From NCBI GenBank assembly GCA_947454105.1, contig CANGIP010000002.1:217857-281856 (forward strand): a stretch of 64,000 bases of DNA, read 5' to 3'. This document shows positions 8,449-16,461 of the stretch, piece by piece. Source of the DNA: Actinomycetota bacterium. Lineage in GTDB: Bacteria > Actinomycetota > Acidimicrobiia > Acidimicrobiales > Ilumatobacteraceae. A program made the translations under genes and the position numbers. Each line of letters starts with the position of its first letter. The first letter of the stretch is position 1. The notes beneath the pieces were generated by a model. It was not told where the DNA came from. It saw only the letters and a list, made by a program, of their open reading frames with translations, and ran no database searches.

Positions 8449-9348
8449 CTATCTGGTGGCGATGGCGACAGCAACTTCGGCCGCTACTCGCGCATTGTTT
8501 TCAGCCAGCGCAAGATTTGCTGGAACACTTCGTCCTTCGGTGGCTTGACCAATTCGACCAAGCACAAAAGGCGTCACTGCCGCTCCACGAATTCGAGCAG
8601 CTTCGCAATCGACTAACGCTTGTGCCAACACAGCATCGAGTTGCGCTGCATCAAGTTCGGCTTCAACCGGAATCGGAACCGTGAGCAAAACACCAGTCTT
8701 TGCCCGTGAACGGTGCAGCAAAATGTCCGCAACTTCAGACGCTGCCTGCACCTGATGTGGAACTTTCAAACCCGATGAACGCGTATAAAACGCCGGAAAC
8801 CATTCATGTTTCCAACCAAGAACTGGCACACCGATGGTTTCAAAATATTCAAGCGTTCGGGGCAAATCGAGAAATGCTTTTGCTCCTGCCGAAACTGTGA
8901 CGACGGGATAGGACGCAATCGCATCAAGGTCGGCCGAGATATCTCCGGTGAGTTCGGCACCGCGATGCACACCACCAATGCCCCCAGTTGCGAAAACACT
9001 GACTCCCCCGGCTGCCGCAATCGAAACCGCCGCCGAAACAGTCGTTGCTCCGAAATCCCATTTCTGCGCAACTGCTACTGCGATATCGCGTTCGGCAACT
9101 TTGCGAGCGGGACCAAGAATACGTTCATGCTCGGCATCTGTTAGCCCAAGTCGCACGACGCCATCAAGAATTGCCGTGACTGCAGGAACACAGCCACCGT
9201 CGCGAATAGCCGCACTACAACGATCAAGCGCTTCACGGTTTGCCGGCGAAGGCAACCCGAGATGCGAGTAAATCGTTGATTCCATCGCAACGACTGGACG
9301 TCCATCAGCAATTGCTGCAGCGACTTCGGCAGATAGCACGGGCTTCAT
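8449..9348 (-). CDS. psuG: Pseudouridine-5'-phosphate glycosidase
   Basis: Cleaves or forms the C-C glycosidic bond between uracil and ribose 5-phosphate in pseudouridine monophosphate, part of modified-nucleoside salvage. The 299-residue protein matches the family: VVAMESTIYSHLG, VPAVTAILDG, the ATTVSAAVSIAAAGGVSVFATGGIGGVHRG block, and VLGWKHEWFPAFYTRSSG. It overlaps the upstream RNA methyltransferase stop by four bases, so the two genes form a coupled unit. No pseudouridine kinase (psuK) is seen next to it. Confidence 0.93.
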   Translation of the reverse strand: MKPVLSAEVAAAIADGRPVVAMESTIYSHLGLPSPANREALDRCSAAIRDGGCVPAVTAILDGVVRLGLTDAEHERILGPARKVAERDIAVAVAQKWDFGATTVSAAVSIAAAGGVSVFATGGIGGVHRGAELTGDISADLDAIASYPVVTVSAGAKAFLDLPRTLEYFETIGVPVLGWKHEWFPAFYTRSSGLKVPHQVQAASEVADILLHRSRAKTGVLLTVPIPVEAELDAAQLDAVLAQALVDCEAARIRGAAVTPFVLGRIGQATEGRSVPANLALAENNARVAAEVAVAIATR

Positions 9349-10586
9349 ACGACTTCCATACTTTCATCTCGAACGAAGCGACTCACAACTTCAACATGAT
9401 GCGTATGAGGAAAGAGATCTAAGACCTCGCTGTATTCCAAGCGATAACCCTTGGCGATCAATAGACGCGCATCTCGACCAAGCGATGCCGGGTCACACGA
9501 AATCAACACAATCACTTGCGCGTTTGTCGCCGTCAAAACATCAACACCGCCAGCCCGAAGCCCGTCGCGTGCGGGGTCGGCGACGACAACTGCGGCCGAC
9601 TGAGGCACCCACTCTTCAACCGGCGACTGCACAACTTCAACATCACGTTCGGCAAGGTTGATTCGCGCATCTGCGCATGCTGAAGGGTTTGCTTCAATCG
9701 CAATCACATGACGATCGCGTGGGAAGACCGTGGCCGCAAAGAGTCCGACTCCGCAATAGGCGTCAACTACAGCACCAGCACCCCACGTTGAACTTTCGCC
9801 AAGCGCGCGCTTTGTGGCATCGACTAATGCTTGTGCAGCTTGCGGCGATGATTGGAAGAATGACTCAGCTGACACTACGAATTCATGTTGAGCAATCACT
9901 TCGTGCACAGATGAGTTTCGGCTCGTCAAAATATCTGCCGTGATACCCGAAACCGAGTCTTGTGGTTCGGCCCAGACCATCCGTTCGCCCGATGCAATGC
10001 CAGTGCGTAACACTGCTTCTTCAGCACCATCAAGGCGAAGATCGGGCAGTAATTCATTTAATGACGGGTGCGCAACAAGGCAATGCGTCACGCGCACAAC
10101 ATCGTGGCTTTGGCGCTTGCGAAAGCCCACGCCCCCGTCGGTTGCTGCAACGCGAAGAGTGGTGCGGGCCGCCACCACTGGCAACTCGCCGCTTTCAAAG
10201 AGTCGCACTTGCGGATTTTCGATCTTGCCGAGACGCACGAGTGACTCAGTGACGATGTCAACTTTGATCTGTCGCTGCAGGACCACCGCCGCATGTTGCA
10301 TATCGCAACCACCACAACCCCGAGCAACGTATTCGCACGGCGGCTCAACTCGCTGCTCACTTGCTTCAAGCACTTCGGTCACGACGCCCCTGGCGTAGTC
10401 CTTGGATTGTTTCAGCACTTTGGCGACGACCAACTCCCCTGGCAAACCACCCTCGACAAAGATGACCCGCCCATCTTGCAGACGACCAAAGCCATCACCC
10501 TCGGCCACCACCTTGTCGATGCGTACTTGCACCTCAAAATTTGGGAGTGGTCGCGAGCCAGATTTGCGGATCGGGCGCTTTGTCAT
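9345..10586 (-). CDS. 23S rRNA/tRNA (uracil-C5)-methyltransferase, TrmA/RlmD family
   Basis: A 413-residue SAM-dependent RNA methyltransferase. An N-terminal TRAM domain (about residues 16-75, with GDGFGRLQDGRVIFVEGGLPGE) is followed by a cysteine cluster (C-EYVARG-CGGC) like the 4Fe-4S site of RlmD. The SAM site is VVDAYCGVGLF, and the catalytic cysteine is in LISCDPASLGRDARLL. Which uridine it methylates cannot be read from the sequence. It is coupled to psuG downstream and divergent from rpe with 35 bases between. Confidence 0.87.
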   Translation of the reverse strand: MTKRPIRKSGSRPLPNFEVQVRIDKVVAEGDGFGRLQDGRVIFVEGGLPGELVVAKVLKQSKDYARGVVTEVLEASEQRVEPPCEYVARGCGGCDMQHAAVVLQRQIKVDIVTESLVRLGKIENPQVRLFESGELPVVAARTTLRVAATDGGVGFRKRQSHDVVRVTHCLVAHPSLNELLPDLRLDGAEEAVLRTGIASGERMVWAEPQDSVSGITADILTSRNSSVHEVIAQHEFVVSAESFFQSSPQAAQALVDATKRALGESSTWGAGAVVDAYCGVGLFAATVFPRDRHVIAIEANPSACADARINLAERDVEVVQSPVEEWVPQSAAVVVADPARDGLRAGGVDVLTATNAQVIVLISCDPASLGRDARLLIAKGYRLEYSEVLDLFPHTHHVEVVSRFVRDESMEVV

Positions 10587-10621
10587 ACCCCTCGCAGGCT
10601 AGAGCCGACTAGCGTGTTGAC

Positions 10622-11311
10622 GTGTCCTTGCCGATCATGATCTCTCCCTCCGTCTTGCCCTGCGATTTTTCGAAGCTCGGCGCCGAAGTTGAAGCCCTCG
10701 ATGCGGCTGGCGTTGATCTCTTCCAGTGGGACGTCATGGATGGACAGTTCGTTCCCAACCTCACTTTCGGACCCGACGTCATCGCTTCGGCCCGCAAATA
10801 CACCAACAAGCCTTTTGAGGCCCACCTGATGGTGCTCACGCCCGATGTCTTGGCCCAGCGTTATGTTGATGCCGGTTGTAGTCGCCTCATTGTTCATGCC
10901 GAGGCCTGCCCGCACTTACATCGCACGTTGGGAAACATCAATTCGATGGGGGCCAATGCTGCTGTGGCTCTCAATCCGCATACGCCAGTAAGCGACATTG
11001 AACATGTTCTTGATTTGGTTGACATGGTGCTGGTGATGACGGTCAATCCTGGTTTCGGTGGTCAGTCGTATATCGCATCAATGGAACCCAAGATTCGCGA
11101 GCTCAAGGCACTCATTGACCGCCGTGGATTATCTGAACAAGTCAACATCGAAGTTGACGGTGGCATCGGGCCTTCGACAATTGAGGGAGCCGCCGCCGCT
11201 GGTGCCAACGTGTTGATTGCCGGAACCGCTTTGTTCCGCTACACCGAAGGTCTTGAATTCGCTGTTAAAGACTTGCGTGCCAAAGCCACTGCTGCTCGCG
11301 CTGCGAAATAA
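10622..11311 (+). CDS. rpe: Ribulose-phosphate 3-epimerase
   Basis: Interconverts ribulose 5-phosphate and xylulose 5-phosphate in the pentose phosphate pathway. The TIM-barrel protein of 224-229 residues has SPSVLPCDFSKLG, LFQWDVMDGQFVPNLTFG (metal-binding Asp), HLMV, MTVNPGFGGQ and EVDGGI, with phosphate binding near ANVLIAGTALF. The start is GTG 10622, or ATG 10637, which would remove five residues. Confidence 0.95.
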   Translation: MSLPIMISPSVLPCDFSKLGAEVEALDAAGVDLFQWDVMDGQFVPNLTFGPDVIASARKYTNKPFEAHLMVLTPDVLAQRYVDAGCSRLIVHAEACPHLHRTLGNINSMGANAAVALNPHTPVSDIEHVLDLVDMVLVMTVNPGFGGQSYIASMEPKIRELKALIDRRGLSEQVNIEVDGGIGPSTIEGAAAAGANVLIAGTALFRYTEGLEFAVKDLRAKATAARAAK

Positions 11312-11345
11312 CTAATTGCCAGTCCGTTTTACTGACCACTCCATA

Positions 11346-12110
11346 TCACTGACCACTCCAAGCCCGCTTGCCGGTGCGGTAGACGGTCACGACAAATGCA
11401 CGAATTGTGGCGAGACCAAATAAGCCACCAAATACCCACAAAAACGGCAGCAAAATTGCTCGACCAAGTTTGGTTTTTGCATTCTTGAGCGGAGCCAATA
11501 CTCCGCTTTCAACCGAACGTGCGTCCATCGTCAACGTGCGCACGGCATCTTCGATCTCTGGACACTTCACACCGGTGTTCACGCCGACCACTTGACTTCC
11601 GCCATACAACGGTTCAGGATCGCGGATCTTTGAATACAGCACACCCGACGACTGATCGATACCGACGGCAACGATGTAACTCTGCTCAAGATCGAGATAA
11701 CGAACGTCTTCGTCGTACTGCACATCAACCAGATTGGCAACCGAATAGCCATCAAGTGAACCACCGCGCATCTGCATCACTTCGAAGCGAGCCGTACGAC
11801 GATCGGATGCCGATAAGCGACCGACGAAAGTTGCCTGCACCGGCGTCGGAATAAAGCAACTCGCCGGAATCGTGTTTGTGGGTGCTGGAACTGTTGTCGA
11901 CTGATCAGTTGGGGTGTCAATGACTCCCCCGCCTTCGACCGGTTCGTCTATCGGAATGTTTGTGGTTGGCGGAATCGTTGTGCTCGGTGGAACTGCCGCA
12001 TTCGCGGTAGAAAAATCAACGCCACCAAACGACAGACCCAAAATGAAAACACCAACTGATGCGCGCAATGCCCATCGGTCAACCGAGTGTTGTTTCGTTC
12101 GCTGAGTCAC
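11346..12110 (-). CDS. Hypothetical exported protein with C-terminal membrane anchor
   Basis: About 254 residues. It has an N-terminal signal (RWALRASVGVFILGLSF, likely cleaved after STANA), a Pro/Thr-rich linker (about residues 40-80), a globular part starting CFIPTPVQATFVGRL with a second cysteine (VKCPEIEDAV), and a C-terminal span (AILLPFLWVFGGLFGLATI) with a short basic tail. It is probably a cell-surface protein anchored at the C-terminus. I prefer GTG 12110, which places a short basic segment before the hydrophobic core; the frame is open to GTG 12137. No family recognised. Confidence 0.65.
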   Translation of the reverse strand: MTQRTKQHSVDRWALRASVGVFILGLSFGGVDFSTANAAVPPSTTIPPTTNIPIDEPVEGGGVIDTPTDQSTTVPAPTNTIPASCFIPTPVQATFVGRLSASDRRTARFEVMQMRGGSLDGYSVANLVDVQYDEDVRYLDLEQSYIVAVGIDQSSGVLYSKIRDPEPLYGGSQVVGVNTGVKCPEIEDAVRTLTMDARSVESGVLAPLKNAKTKLGRAILLPFLWVFGGLFGLATIRAFVVTVYRTGKRAWSGQ

Positions 12111-12147
12111 TGAGTACAAACTAGTGAATCGGCACACACTAAATGAG

Positions 12148-12963
12148 TCAGCGACCCTTAAAGACGGGGCTTCGCTTTTCCATCCACGCAGCTATGGCCT
12201 CGGGAGTGTCTTTGGTTCCGAAGTTCACCGTTTGCGCAACACCTTCATCATCGAGTGCTTCTTCAAGAGTGACATTCATTGAGTTATTGAGCATGCGCTT
12301 CGATTGAGCCAACGCAATCGGCGGCAACGCAATCAAGCGATCGGTCCATTCGGCGACAAAGGCATCGAGTTGCGCATCGGGAACAACACGATTCACTAGT
12401 CCAATGCGGTCAGCTTCAGCGGCATCAATGATGTCGGCGAAGAATGCCAGTTCTTTAGCGCGATGCAAGCCAATGCGTCGTGGCAACAACCATGATCCAC
12501 CACCGTCGAGCGACATGCCGCGCTTCGAGAAAATCTGTGAGAAGCGTGCAGTGTCTGATGCAACGACCAAGTCGCATCCGAGTGCCATGTTGCAGCCAAC
12601 ACCCACTGCAACTCCGCGCACTTTGGCGATCGTGGGTTGCGGCAAACGTGACAGCGCCATAATCACGCCCGTGACTTCGCGCATTGAGTAATACGAGTGA
12701 CTATGTGCTCGACCACTGCCGTCACCCATCGCCACTAAATCGGCTCCACTACAGAACTCGCCATTAGAACCGGTCAGCACAACAACACGATCAGTTGACG
12801 TGTGCTGAATCTCGGTGAGCAACTCAAGCAGCTCAATCCACATCACACCGTTGACGGCGTTTTTGCTCTTGGGACGATTAAACGTAATCGTCACGACTCC
12901 GCCGCTGCGTTCAACGAGGAGTGTTTCGTACTTCTTATTCTGCGTATCCGAGGTTGTGCTCAC
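12148..12963 (-). CDS. Enoyl-CoA hydratase/isomerase family protein
   Basis: A crotonase-fold acyl-CoA enzyme of about 271 residues. It has VVTITFNRPKSKNAVN, the first oxyanion-hole region SNGEFCSGADLVAMGDG and the second oxyanion-hole region AVGVGCNMALGCDLVVAS. The usual catalytic-Glu area reads FSKRGMSLDGGGSWLLPRRIG, with Asp where many hydratases have Glu, as in several isomerase-like members. Exact reaction unknown. The start GTG 12963 avoids overlap with the divergent small gene; ATG 12996 is possible. No beta-oxidation partners are adjacent. Confidence 0.83.
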   Translation of the reverse strand: MSTTSDTQNKKYETLLVERSGGVVTITFNRPKSKNAVNGVMWIELLELLTEIQHTSTDRVVVLTGSNGEFCSGADLVAMGDGSGRAHSHSYYSMREVTGVIMALSRLPQPTIAKVRGVAVGVGCNMALGCDLVVASDTARFSQIFSKRGMSLDGGGSWLLPRRIGLHRAKELAFFADIIDAAEADRIGLVNRVVPDAQLDAFVAEWTDRLIALPPIALAQSKRMLNNSMNVTLEEALDDEGVAQTVNFGTKDTPEAIAAWMEKRSPVFKGR

Positions 12964-12985
12964 TTTATGAACGATAATGAGTTGC

Positions 12986-13096
12986 GTGGGATTCAACCCT
13001 TATCGGAAATTTCGGGCTCGGCGTGCCGACTATGTCTTTGTGGTTGCGGCAGCAATTGCAATCATCGCCTTGGTCGCCTGGGCATTCACTGGCTGA
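12986..13096 (+). CDS. Small single-span membrane protein
   Basis: A 36-residue protein. The first 15 residues are basic and aromatic (GFNPYRKFRARRADY), and one helix follows (VFVVAAAIAIIALVAWAF). From memory, Actinomycetota often carry similar short proteins beginning GFNP with a single span. GTG 12986 is preferred because it starts at this motif; ATG 12977 would add three residues. No strong ribosome-binding site is seen. The stop is three bases before the next gene, so they are probably cotranscribed. Function unknown. Confidence 0.55.
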   Translation: MGFNPYRKFRARRADYVFVVAAAIAIIALVAWAFTG

Positions 13097-13099
13097 CTC

Positions 13100-13363
13100 A
13101 TGGCCACCAGCAAAAAGCCCGCCGCGAAGAAGACTGCAAAATCACGCAACACGAGTCCCGGCATCTGGTCAGGCCTCTACGGACCAGTCGAAGTACGGCG
13201 CATACAGCCCTATCAGGCCCTCAAAACGTATATTTGCCCTGGATGTCATCAAGAGATTCCTGCGGGCATGGGACACAACGTGGCGGTGCCTCACGACGCT
13301 CCCGATCTACGTCGGCACTGGCACTATGCGTGCTGGGACCGCGAAGTGAAGACTCACGCGTAA
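13100..13363 (+). CDS. Conserved actinobacterial protein with CxxC and HWHxxCW motif
   Basis: An 87-residue protein. After a Lys/Ala-rich start (KKPAAKKTAK) it has YICPGCHQEIPAGMGHNVAVP and RRHWHYACW. The CPGCHQEI plus HWHxxC pattern is known from short conserved actinobacterial proteins, sometimes loosely annotated as ATP/GTP-binding without clear support. The Cys/His set suggests a structural zinc site; this is inference. It follows the small membrane protein by three bases and converges on yraN. Confidence 0.75.
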   Translation: MATSKKPAAKKTAKSRNTSPGIWSGLYGPVEVRRIQPYQALKTYICPGCHQEIPAGMGHNVAVPHDAPDLRRHWHYACWDREVKTHA

Positions 13364-13369
13364 AGCTGC

Positions 13370-13843
13370 TCAAAACGCTGCTTCGATGACTTCGAAAGTG
13401 ACTTTGTCCTTCGGACCAATCACCGCAGCCACATCAAATCGAACCGATACACGAGCGTTCGGATTTTCACTGAGCCAATGAGCGGCCAATCGGCGGAGTC
13501 GCAGTTGTTTGTTTGCATCAACCGCTAATGCCGGCGATCCAAAATCGGCGGTCGCTCGTGTTTTGACTTCACAGATCACCAACACCGAATCGCGTCTGGC
13601 AACGATGTCAATTTCGCCCTGTCGGCAACGCCAGTTGCGCTCGACAATTTCGTAACCATGTTTGCGATACCACTCAGCAACGAGGTCTTCGCCCCACGCA
13701 CCGAAACTTTGGTTATGACTAACTACGCCTTGTCGAGATCGGTCAGATCTTCTTGGGGCAGTTCTTCGACGTTCACGTCTTTGAAACTGAAAATTCGTAC
13801 CTTCGGGACGAATCGGCTCTTGCGGTACATGTCCCATACCCAT
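13370..13843 (-). CDS. yraN: YraN family (UPF0102) endonuclease-like protein
   Basis: A predicted restriction-endonuclease-fold protein of unknown physiological role. The core has FGAWGEDLVAEWYRKHGYEIVERNWR, GEIDIVARRD and VLVICEVKTR, the D-ExK nuclease pattern. The core is about 115 residues, as usual for the family, but the frame has no ATG, GTG or TTG close to it. The nearest canonical starts are ATG 13837 and 13843, inside the DUF2469 gene, which would add an Arg-rich 40-residue extension. The true start is therefore uncertain. Confidence 0.85.
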   Translation of the reverse strand: MGMGHVPQEPIRPEGTNFQFQRRERRRTAPRRSDRSRQGVVSHNQSFGAWGEDLVAEWYRKHGYEIVERNWRCRQGEIDIVARRDSVLVICEVKTRATADFGSPALAVDANKQLRLRRLAAHWLSENPNARVSVRFDVAAVIGPKDKVTFEVIEAAF

Positions 13844-14034
13844 GCGTCGGTTAATTCCACCTCGATCAGTGGCCGTGTGCTGTCACCTTTGACATTGACA
13901 TCAACTTTATTGGCCAAGTAAAACCGGCGCTCGGTTTCAATAGCGAAACGGAACATGCCCGCAACGTCTTGATATTCCTGCGCGAGGTGAAGTTCGCGAT
14001 CAGCCTCGAAGTCTTCGAGATCGTCGGTACTCAA
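13723..14034 (-). CDS. DUF2469 protein (Rv2901c-like)
   Basis: A 103-residue protein typical of Actinomycetota, usually encoded between rnhB and yraN. It has MSTDDLEDFEADRELHLAQEY, ETERRFYLANKV, LTDAWVWDMYR and VRIFSFKDVNVEELP, all hallmarks of the family. The role is not firmly established. It is followed by yraN and preceded by rplS; the lepB and rnhB genes usually between rplS and this gene are missing here. Confidence 0.92.
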   Translation of the reverse strand: MSTDDLEDFEADRELHLAQEYQDVAGMFRFAIETERRFYLANKVDVNVKGDSTRPLIEVELTDAWVWDMYRKSRFVPKVRIFSFKDVNVEELPQEDLTDLDKA

Positions 14035-14101
14035 TGGTCAACACTCAAATCGTGAAAGCAAACGTGACAACAGATATGAAGGGAAAGATTTCCCAATGAA
14101 A

Positions 14102-14449
14102 TCAGAAGTCGCGCTTTTCGCGAACCTTGGCAGCCTTACCGGTGCGGTCACGCAAGTAGTACAACTTGGCACGGCGTACATCGCCTCGCTTCATGACTTC
14201 AATCTTGGCAACTGTTGGGGTGTGCACGGGGAATGTGCGCTCAACGCCAACGCCATAGCTGACCTTACGAACGGTGTAGGTCTCTTGAATTCCTGAGCCA
14301 TGACGTCCGATGACGTTGCCCTGGAAAATCTGAATACGCTCTTTGCCACTTTCAACAACGCGCACGTGAACCTTAAGTTCATCTCCGGGACCGAACACAG
14401 GAATGTCGGAACGGATGTGTTGTAGGTCAACGATGTCGGTGGTCTTCAT
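14102..14449 (-). CDS. rplS: 50S ribosomal protein L19
   Basis: A 115-residue large-subunit protein at the subunit interface. It has [55 protein letters not shown] and a basic tail [19 protein letters not shown]. It follows trmD by 61 bases in the usual rpsP-khpA-rimM-trmD-rplS order. Confidence 0.97.
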   Translation of the reverse strand: MKTTDIVDLQHIRSDIPVFGPGDELKVHVRVVESGKERIQIFQGNVIGRHGSGIQETYTVRKVSYGVGVERTFPVHTPTVAKIEVMKRGDVRRAKLYYLRDRTGKAAKVREKRDF

Positions 14450-14510
14450 GACGGGTTTCCTTAGAACTTTTCAGGGACATACGACCTGGGTAGATCGCAG
14501 TCACGGCTTG

Positions 14511-15260
14511 TCAAGGATACGGGATAGCAGGGAACTCTTCCAACAAGGCGAGCTCATCATTTGAAAGTCCGTTACGGGCCTCAATGAGGTCGGGTCGCTG
14601 GCTGATGGTCCGGTGCAAGGCCTGGGCCAGACGCCAGCGCTCGACCTGCGCATGGTTGCCACCCCGTAACACATCTGGCACTTCCCACCCTCGAAAATCG
14701 GCGGGACGGGTGAAATGGGGCTCTTCGAGCAGATTGGTAGCCCCAAAACTCTCGGTCACCGGACTTTGGGCATTCCCCATCGCCCCAGCTAACAGGCGGG
14801 TCACCGCCTCAATAATGAGGCAGGCTGCCACTTCTCCCCCGGACAAGACGACATCGCCGATACTGATTTCGCCATCAACGAGGTGTTCACGCACCCGATG
14901 ATCGATTCCTTCGTAGCGACCGCACAACAAACTGAAGCCACCCGAGGGACCCTCGTGAGTGGCCGCCAATTCGTGGGCGAAAGCCTGATCGAAACGCCGA
15001 CCGCCTGGGCTCAACAAGAACAAAGGTCGTGGAGGTTGGGCAGCTTCGACTGAGGCAAAGATCGGTTCGGCCCGCATCACCATGCCGGCGCCGCCACCAA
15101 AGGGAGCATCGTCGACCGTGCGGTGAACATCAGCGGTGTGCTCTCGCAAGTCATGGCTGCGCAGATCAAGCAAACCCGACTCCCGACATTTACCCAACAA
15201 ACTCTCGGAACAAAAGTTGTTCACGATGCTCGGGAAGATGGTGAAAACATCAACTCGCAT
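14511..15260 (-). CDS. trmD: tRNA (guanine-N1-)-methyltransferase
   Basis: Methylates G37 of tRNAs reading codons that begin with C, preventing frameshifts. The 249-residue SPOUT-family protein has MRVDVFTIFP, DDAPFGGGAGMVM, LCGRYEGID and the knot segment GEISIGDVVLSGGE, then a C-terminal domain with EPHFTRPADFRGWEVPDVLRGGNH. It is transcribed after rimM with five bases between. Confidence 0.96.
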   Translation of the reverse strand: MRVDVFTIFPSIVNNFCSESLLGKCRESGLLDLRSHDLREHTADVHRTVDDAPFGGGAGMVMRAEPIFASVEAAQPPRPLFLLSPGGRRFDQAFAHELAATHEGPSGGFSLLCGRYEGIDHRVREHLVDGEISIGDVVLSGGEVAACLIIEAVTRLLAGAMGNAQSPVTESFGATNLLEEPHFTRPADFRGWEVPDVLRGGNHAQVERWRLAQALHRTISQRPDLIEARNGLSNDELALLEEFPAIPYP

Positions 15261-15265
15261 GTGAA

Positions 15266-15787
15266 CTACTTCGCGTCTTCGAAAACTTCAAACAGACCAT
15301 CGGGCGGATCAATCGTAATCACAAATCCGTCAGCGCCATCGGGCACGACTGACTCAACAAAAATCACCGGAACAAGCGCACCTGATTCAAGCTCAAGTAA
15401 ATCGTTTGCTGGATTTTTGAGAACTGCGATGCATGTGCCGCGGTCGACACCATCAGTGCCAACAACGCGCGCGCCAATGACTTGATGTACCCACACTGCT
15501 TCTGGATCATCAATGGGTTCGGCCCACACAACCTTGTTCACAAGGCGCTCAACATTATTTCGATCATCGATACCGACAATGCCGACGACCCAACGATCGG
15601 CGCCGGTGTTCGCCATTGAGGTTCGTGCTGACACTTCAAACCACTCGCCGGCCCAGAGACGTGCACCAATTTGGACGCGCTCAGAACGATCGGTTGACAA
15701 CTTGATATAGATCTGCCCTTTCACACCGTGAGGGCGACCAAAACGGCCTACTTCTAAAAGGCCTTCAGGAGTTTTTTCAGCAGTCAC
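15266..15787 (-). CDS. rimM: Ribosome maturation factor RimM
   Basis: Assists 30S head assembly and binds S19. The 173-residue protein has the N-terminal GRFGRPHGVKGQIYIKL barrel and a C-terminal PRC-barrel part (VWVHQVIGARVVGTDG through LLELESGALVPVIFV). The neighbours khpA and trmD agree with the role. Confidence 0.93.
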   Translation of the reverse strand: MTAEKTPEGLLEVGRFGRPHGVKGQIYIKLSTDRSERVQIGARLWAGEWFEVSARTSMANTGADRWVVGIVGIDDRNNVERLVNKVVWAEPIDDPEAVWVHQVIGARVVGTDGVDRGTCIAVLKNPANDLLELESGALVPVIFVESVVPDGADGFVITIDPPDGLFEVFEDAK

Positions 15788-15806
15788 GGAAACTCCGTGA
15801 ACTCAA

Positions 15807-16070
15807 TCAGTCAACGAAGTCGACGTCGACTTCGCGACCGTCTTTAGCGGCAGCAGCACGCACGAGGGTGCGAATGCTTTGTGCGGTACGACCACGACGA
15901 CCGATCACTCGACCGAGGTCTCCGGGACCAACCTTGACTTCAAGACGCAAACGATTGCGACCTTCGGTTTCGGCAACATTCACCGCATCGGGATCGTCAA
16001 CAATTGAACGAACGACGTGCGTCAAAACAGCAACTGCTGTTGGCGAAGAAATTTCGTTGGGATCAGTCAT
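15807..16070 (-). CDS. khpA: KH-domain RNA-binding protein KhpA
   Basis: A small RNA-binding protein (87 residues from ATG 16070) that in Firmicutes pairs with KhpB in cell-elongation control. The KH motif GRVIGRRGRTAQSIRTLV is clear, and the protein ends in the acidic strand VDVDFVD. The frame is open upstream to 16130, but that would overlap rpsP, so MTDPNEISS is the likely start. It sits between rpsP and rimM as in most Gram-positive bacteria. Confidence 0.93.
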   Translation of the reverse strand: MTDPNEISSPTAVAVLTHVVRSIVDDPDAVNVAETEGRNRLRLEVKVGPGDLGRVIGRRGRTAQSIRTLVRAAAAKDGREVDVDFVD

Positions 16071-16080
16071 AACAACTGAA

Positions 16081-16350
16081 TCACTTAGCGCGAGCAGCAG
16101 TGAACTGTGCCCATGCGCCCGAGATTTCAAGAATCTTCTTGACGCGCTCCGTGGGCTGTGCGCCCTTCATCAACCAGGCAACAGCCTTGTCGTTGTCGAG
16201 ATTGATGACCGAAGGCTCGGTGCGTGGGTTGTACTGACCCAAGATTTCGAGGAATGAACCGTCACGGGCGGCGCGGCTGTCGCTCGCGATCACGCGGTAA
16301 TGAGGCTGCTTGGTCTTTCCGACACGTGTAAGGCGTAACTTGACTGACAT
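16081..16350 (-). CDS. rpsP: 30S ribosomal protein S16
   Basis: An 89-residue small-subunit assembly protein. It has MSVKLRLTRVGKTKQPHYRV, RAARDGSFLEILGQYNPRTEP and WLMKGAQPTERVKKIL. It is shorter at the C-terminus than many actinobacterial S16 proteins, which carry long Ala/Lys tails. It starts the rpsP-khpA-rimM-trmD-rplS run 111 bases downstream of ffh; I see no clear promoter in that gap. Confidence 0.97.
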   Translation of the reverse strand: MSVKLRLTRVGKTKQPHYRVIASDSRAARDGSFLEILGQYNPRTEPSVINLDNDKAVAWLMKGAQPTERVKKILEISGAWAQFTAARAK

Positions 16351-16461
16351 TCGGCGATAACTCCTGATTCAAGCGCCTAGAACCAGTCCAGGCAGACAGC
16401 GAAGGCTAACCCGAAAGTACCCCTTCCCCAACGCCACGAGGCAAGTCTTGGCTGGTCGCAC

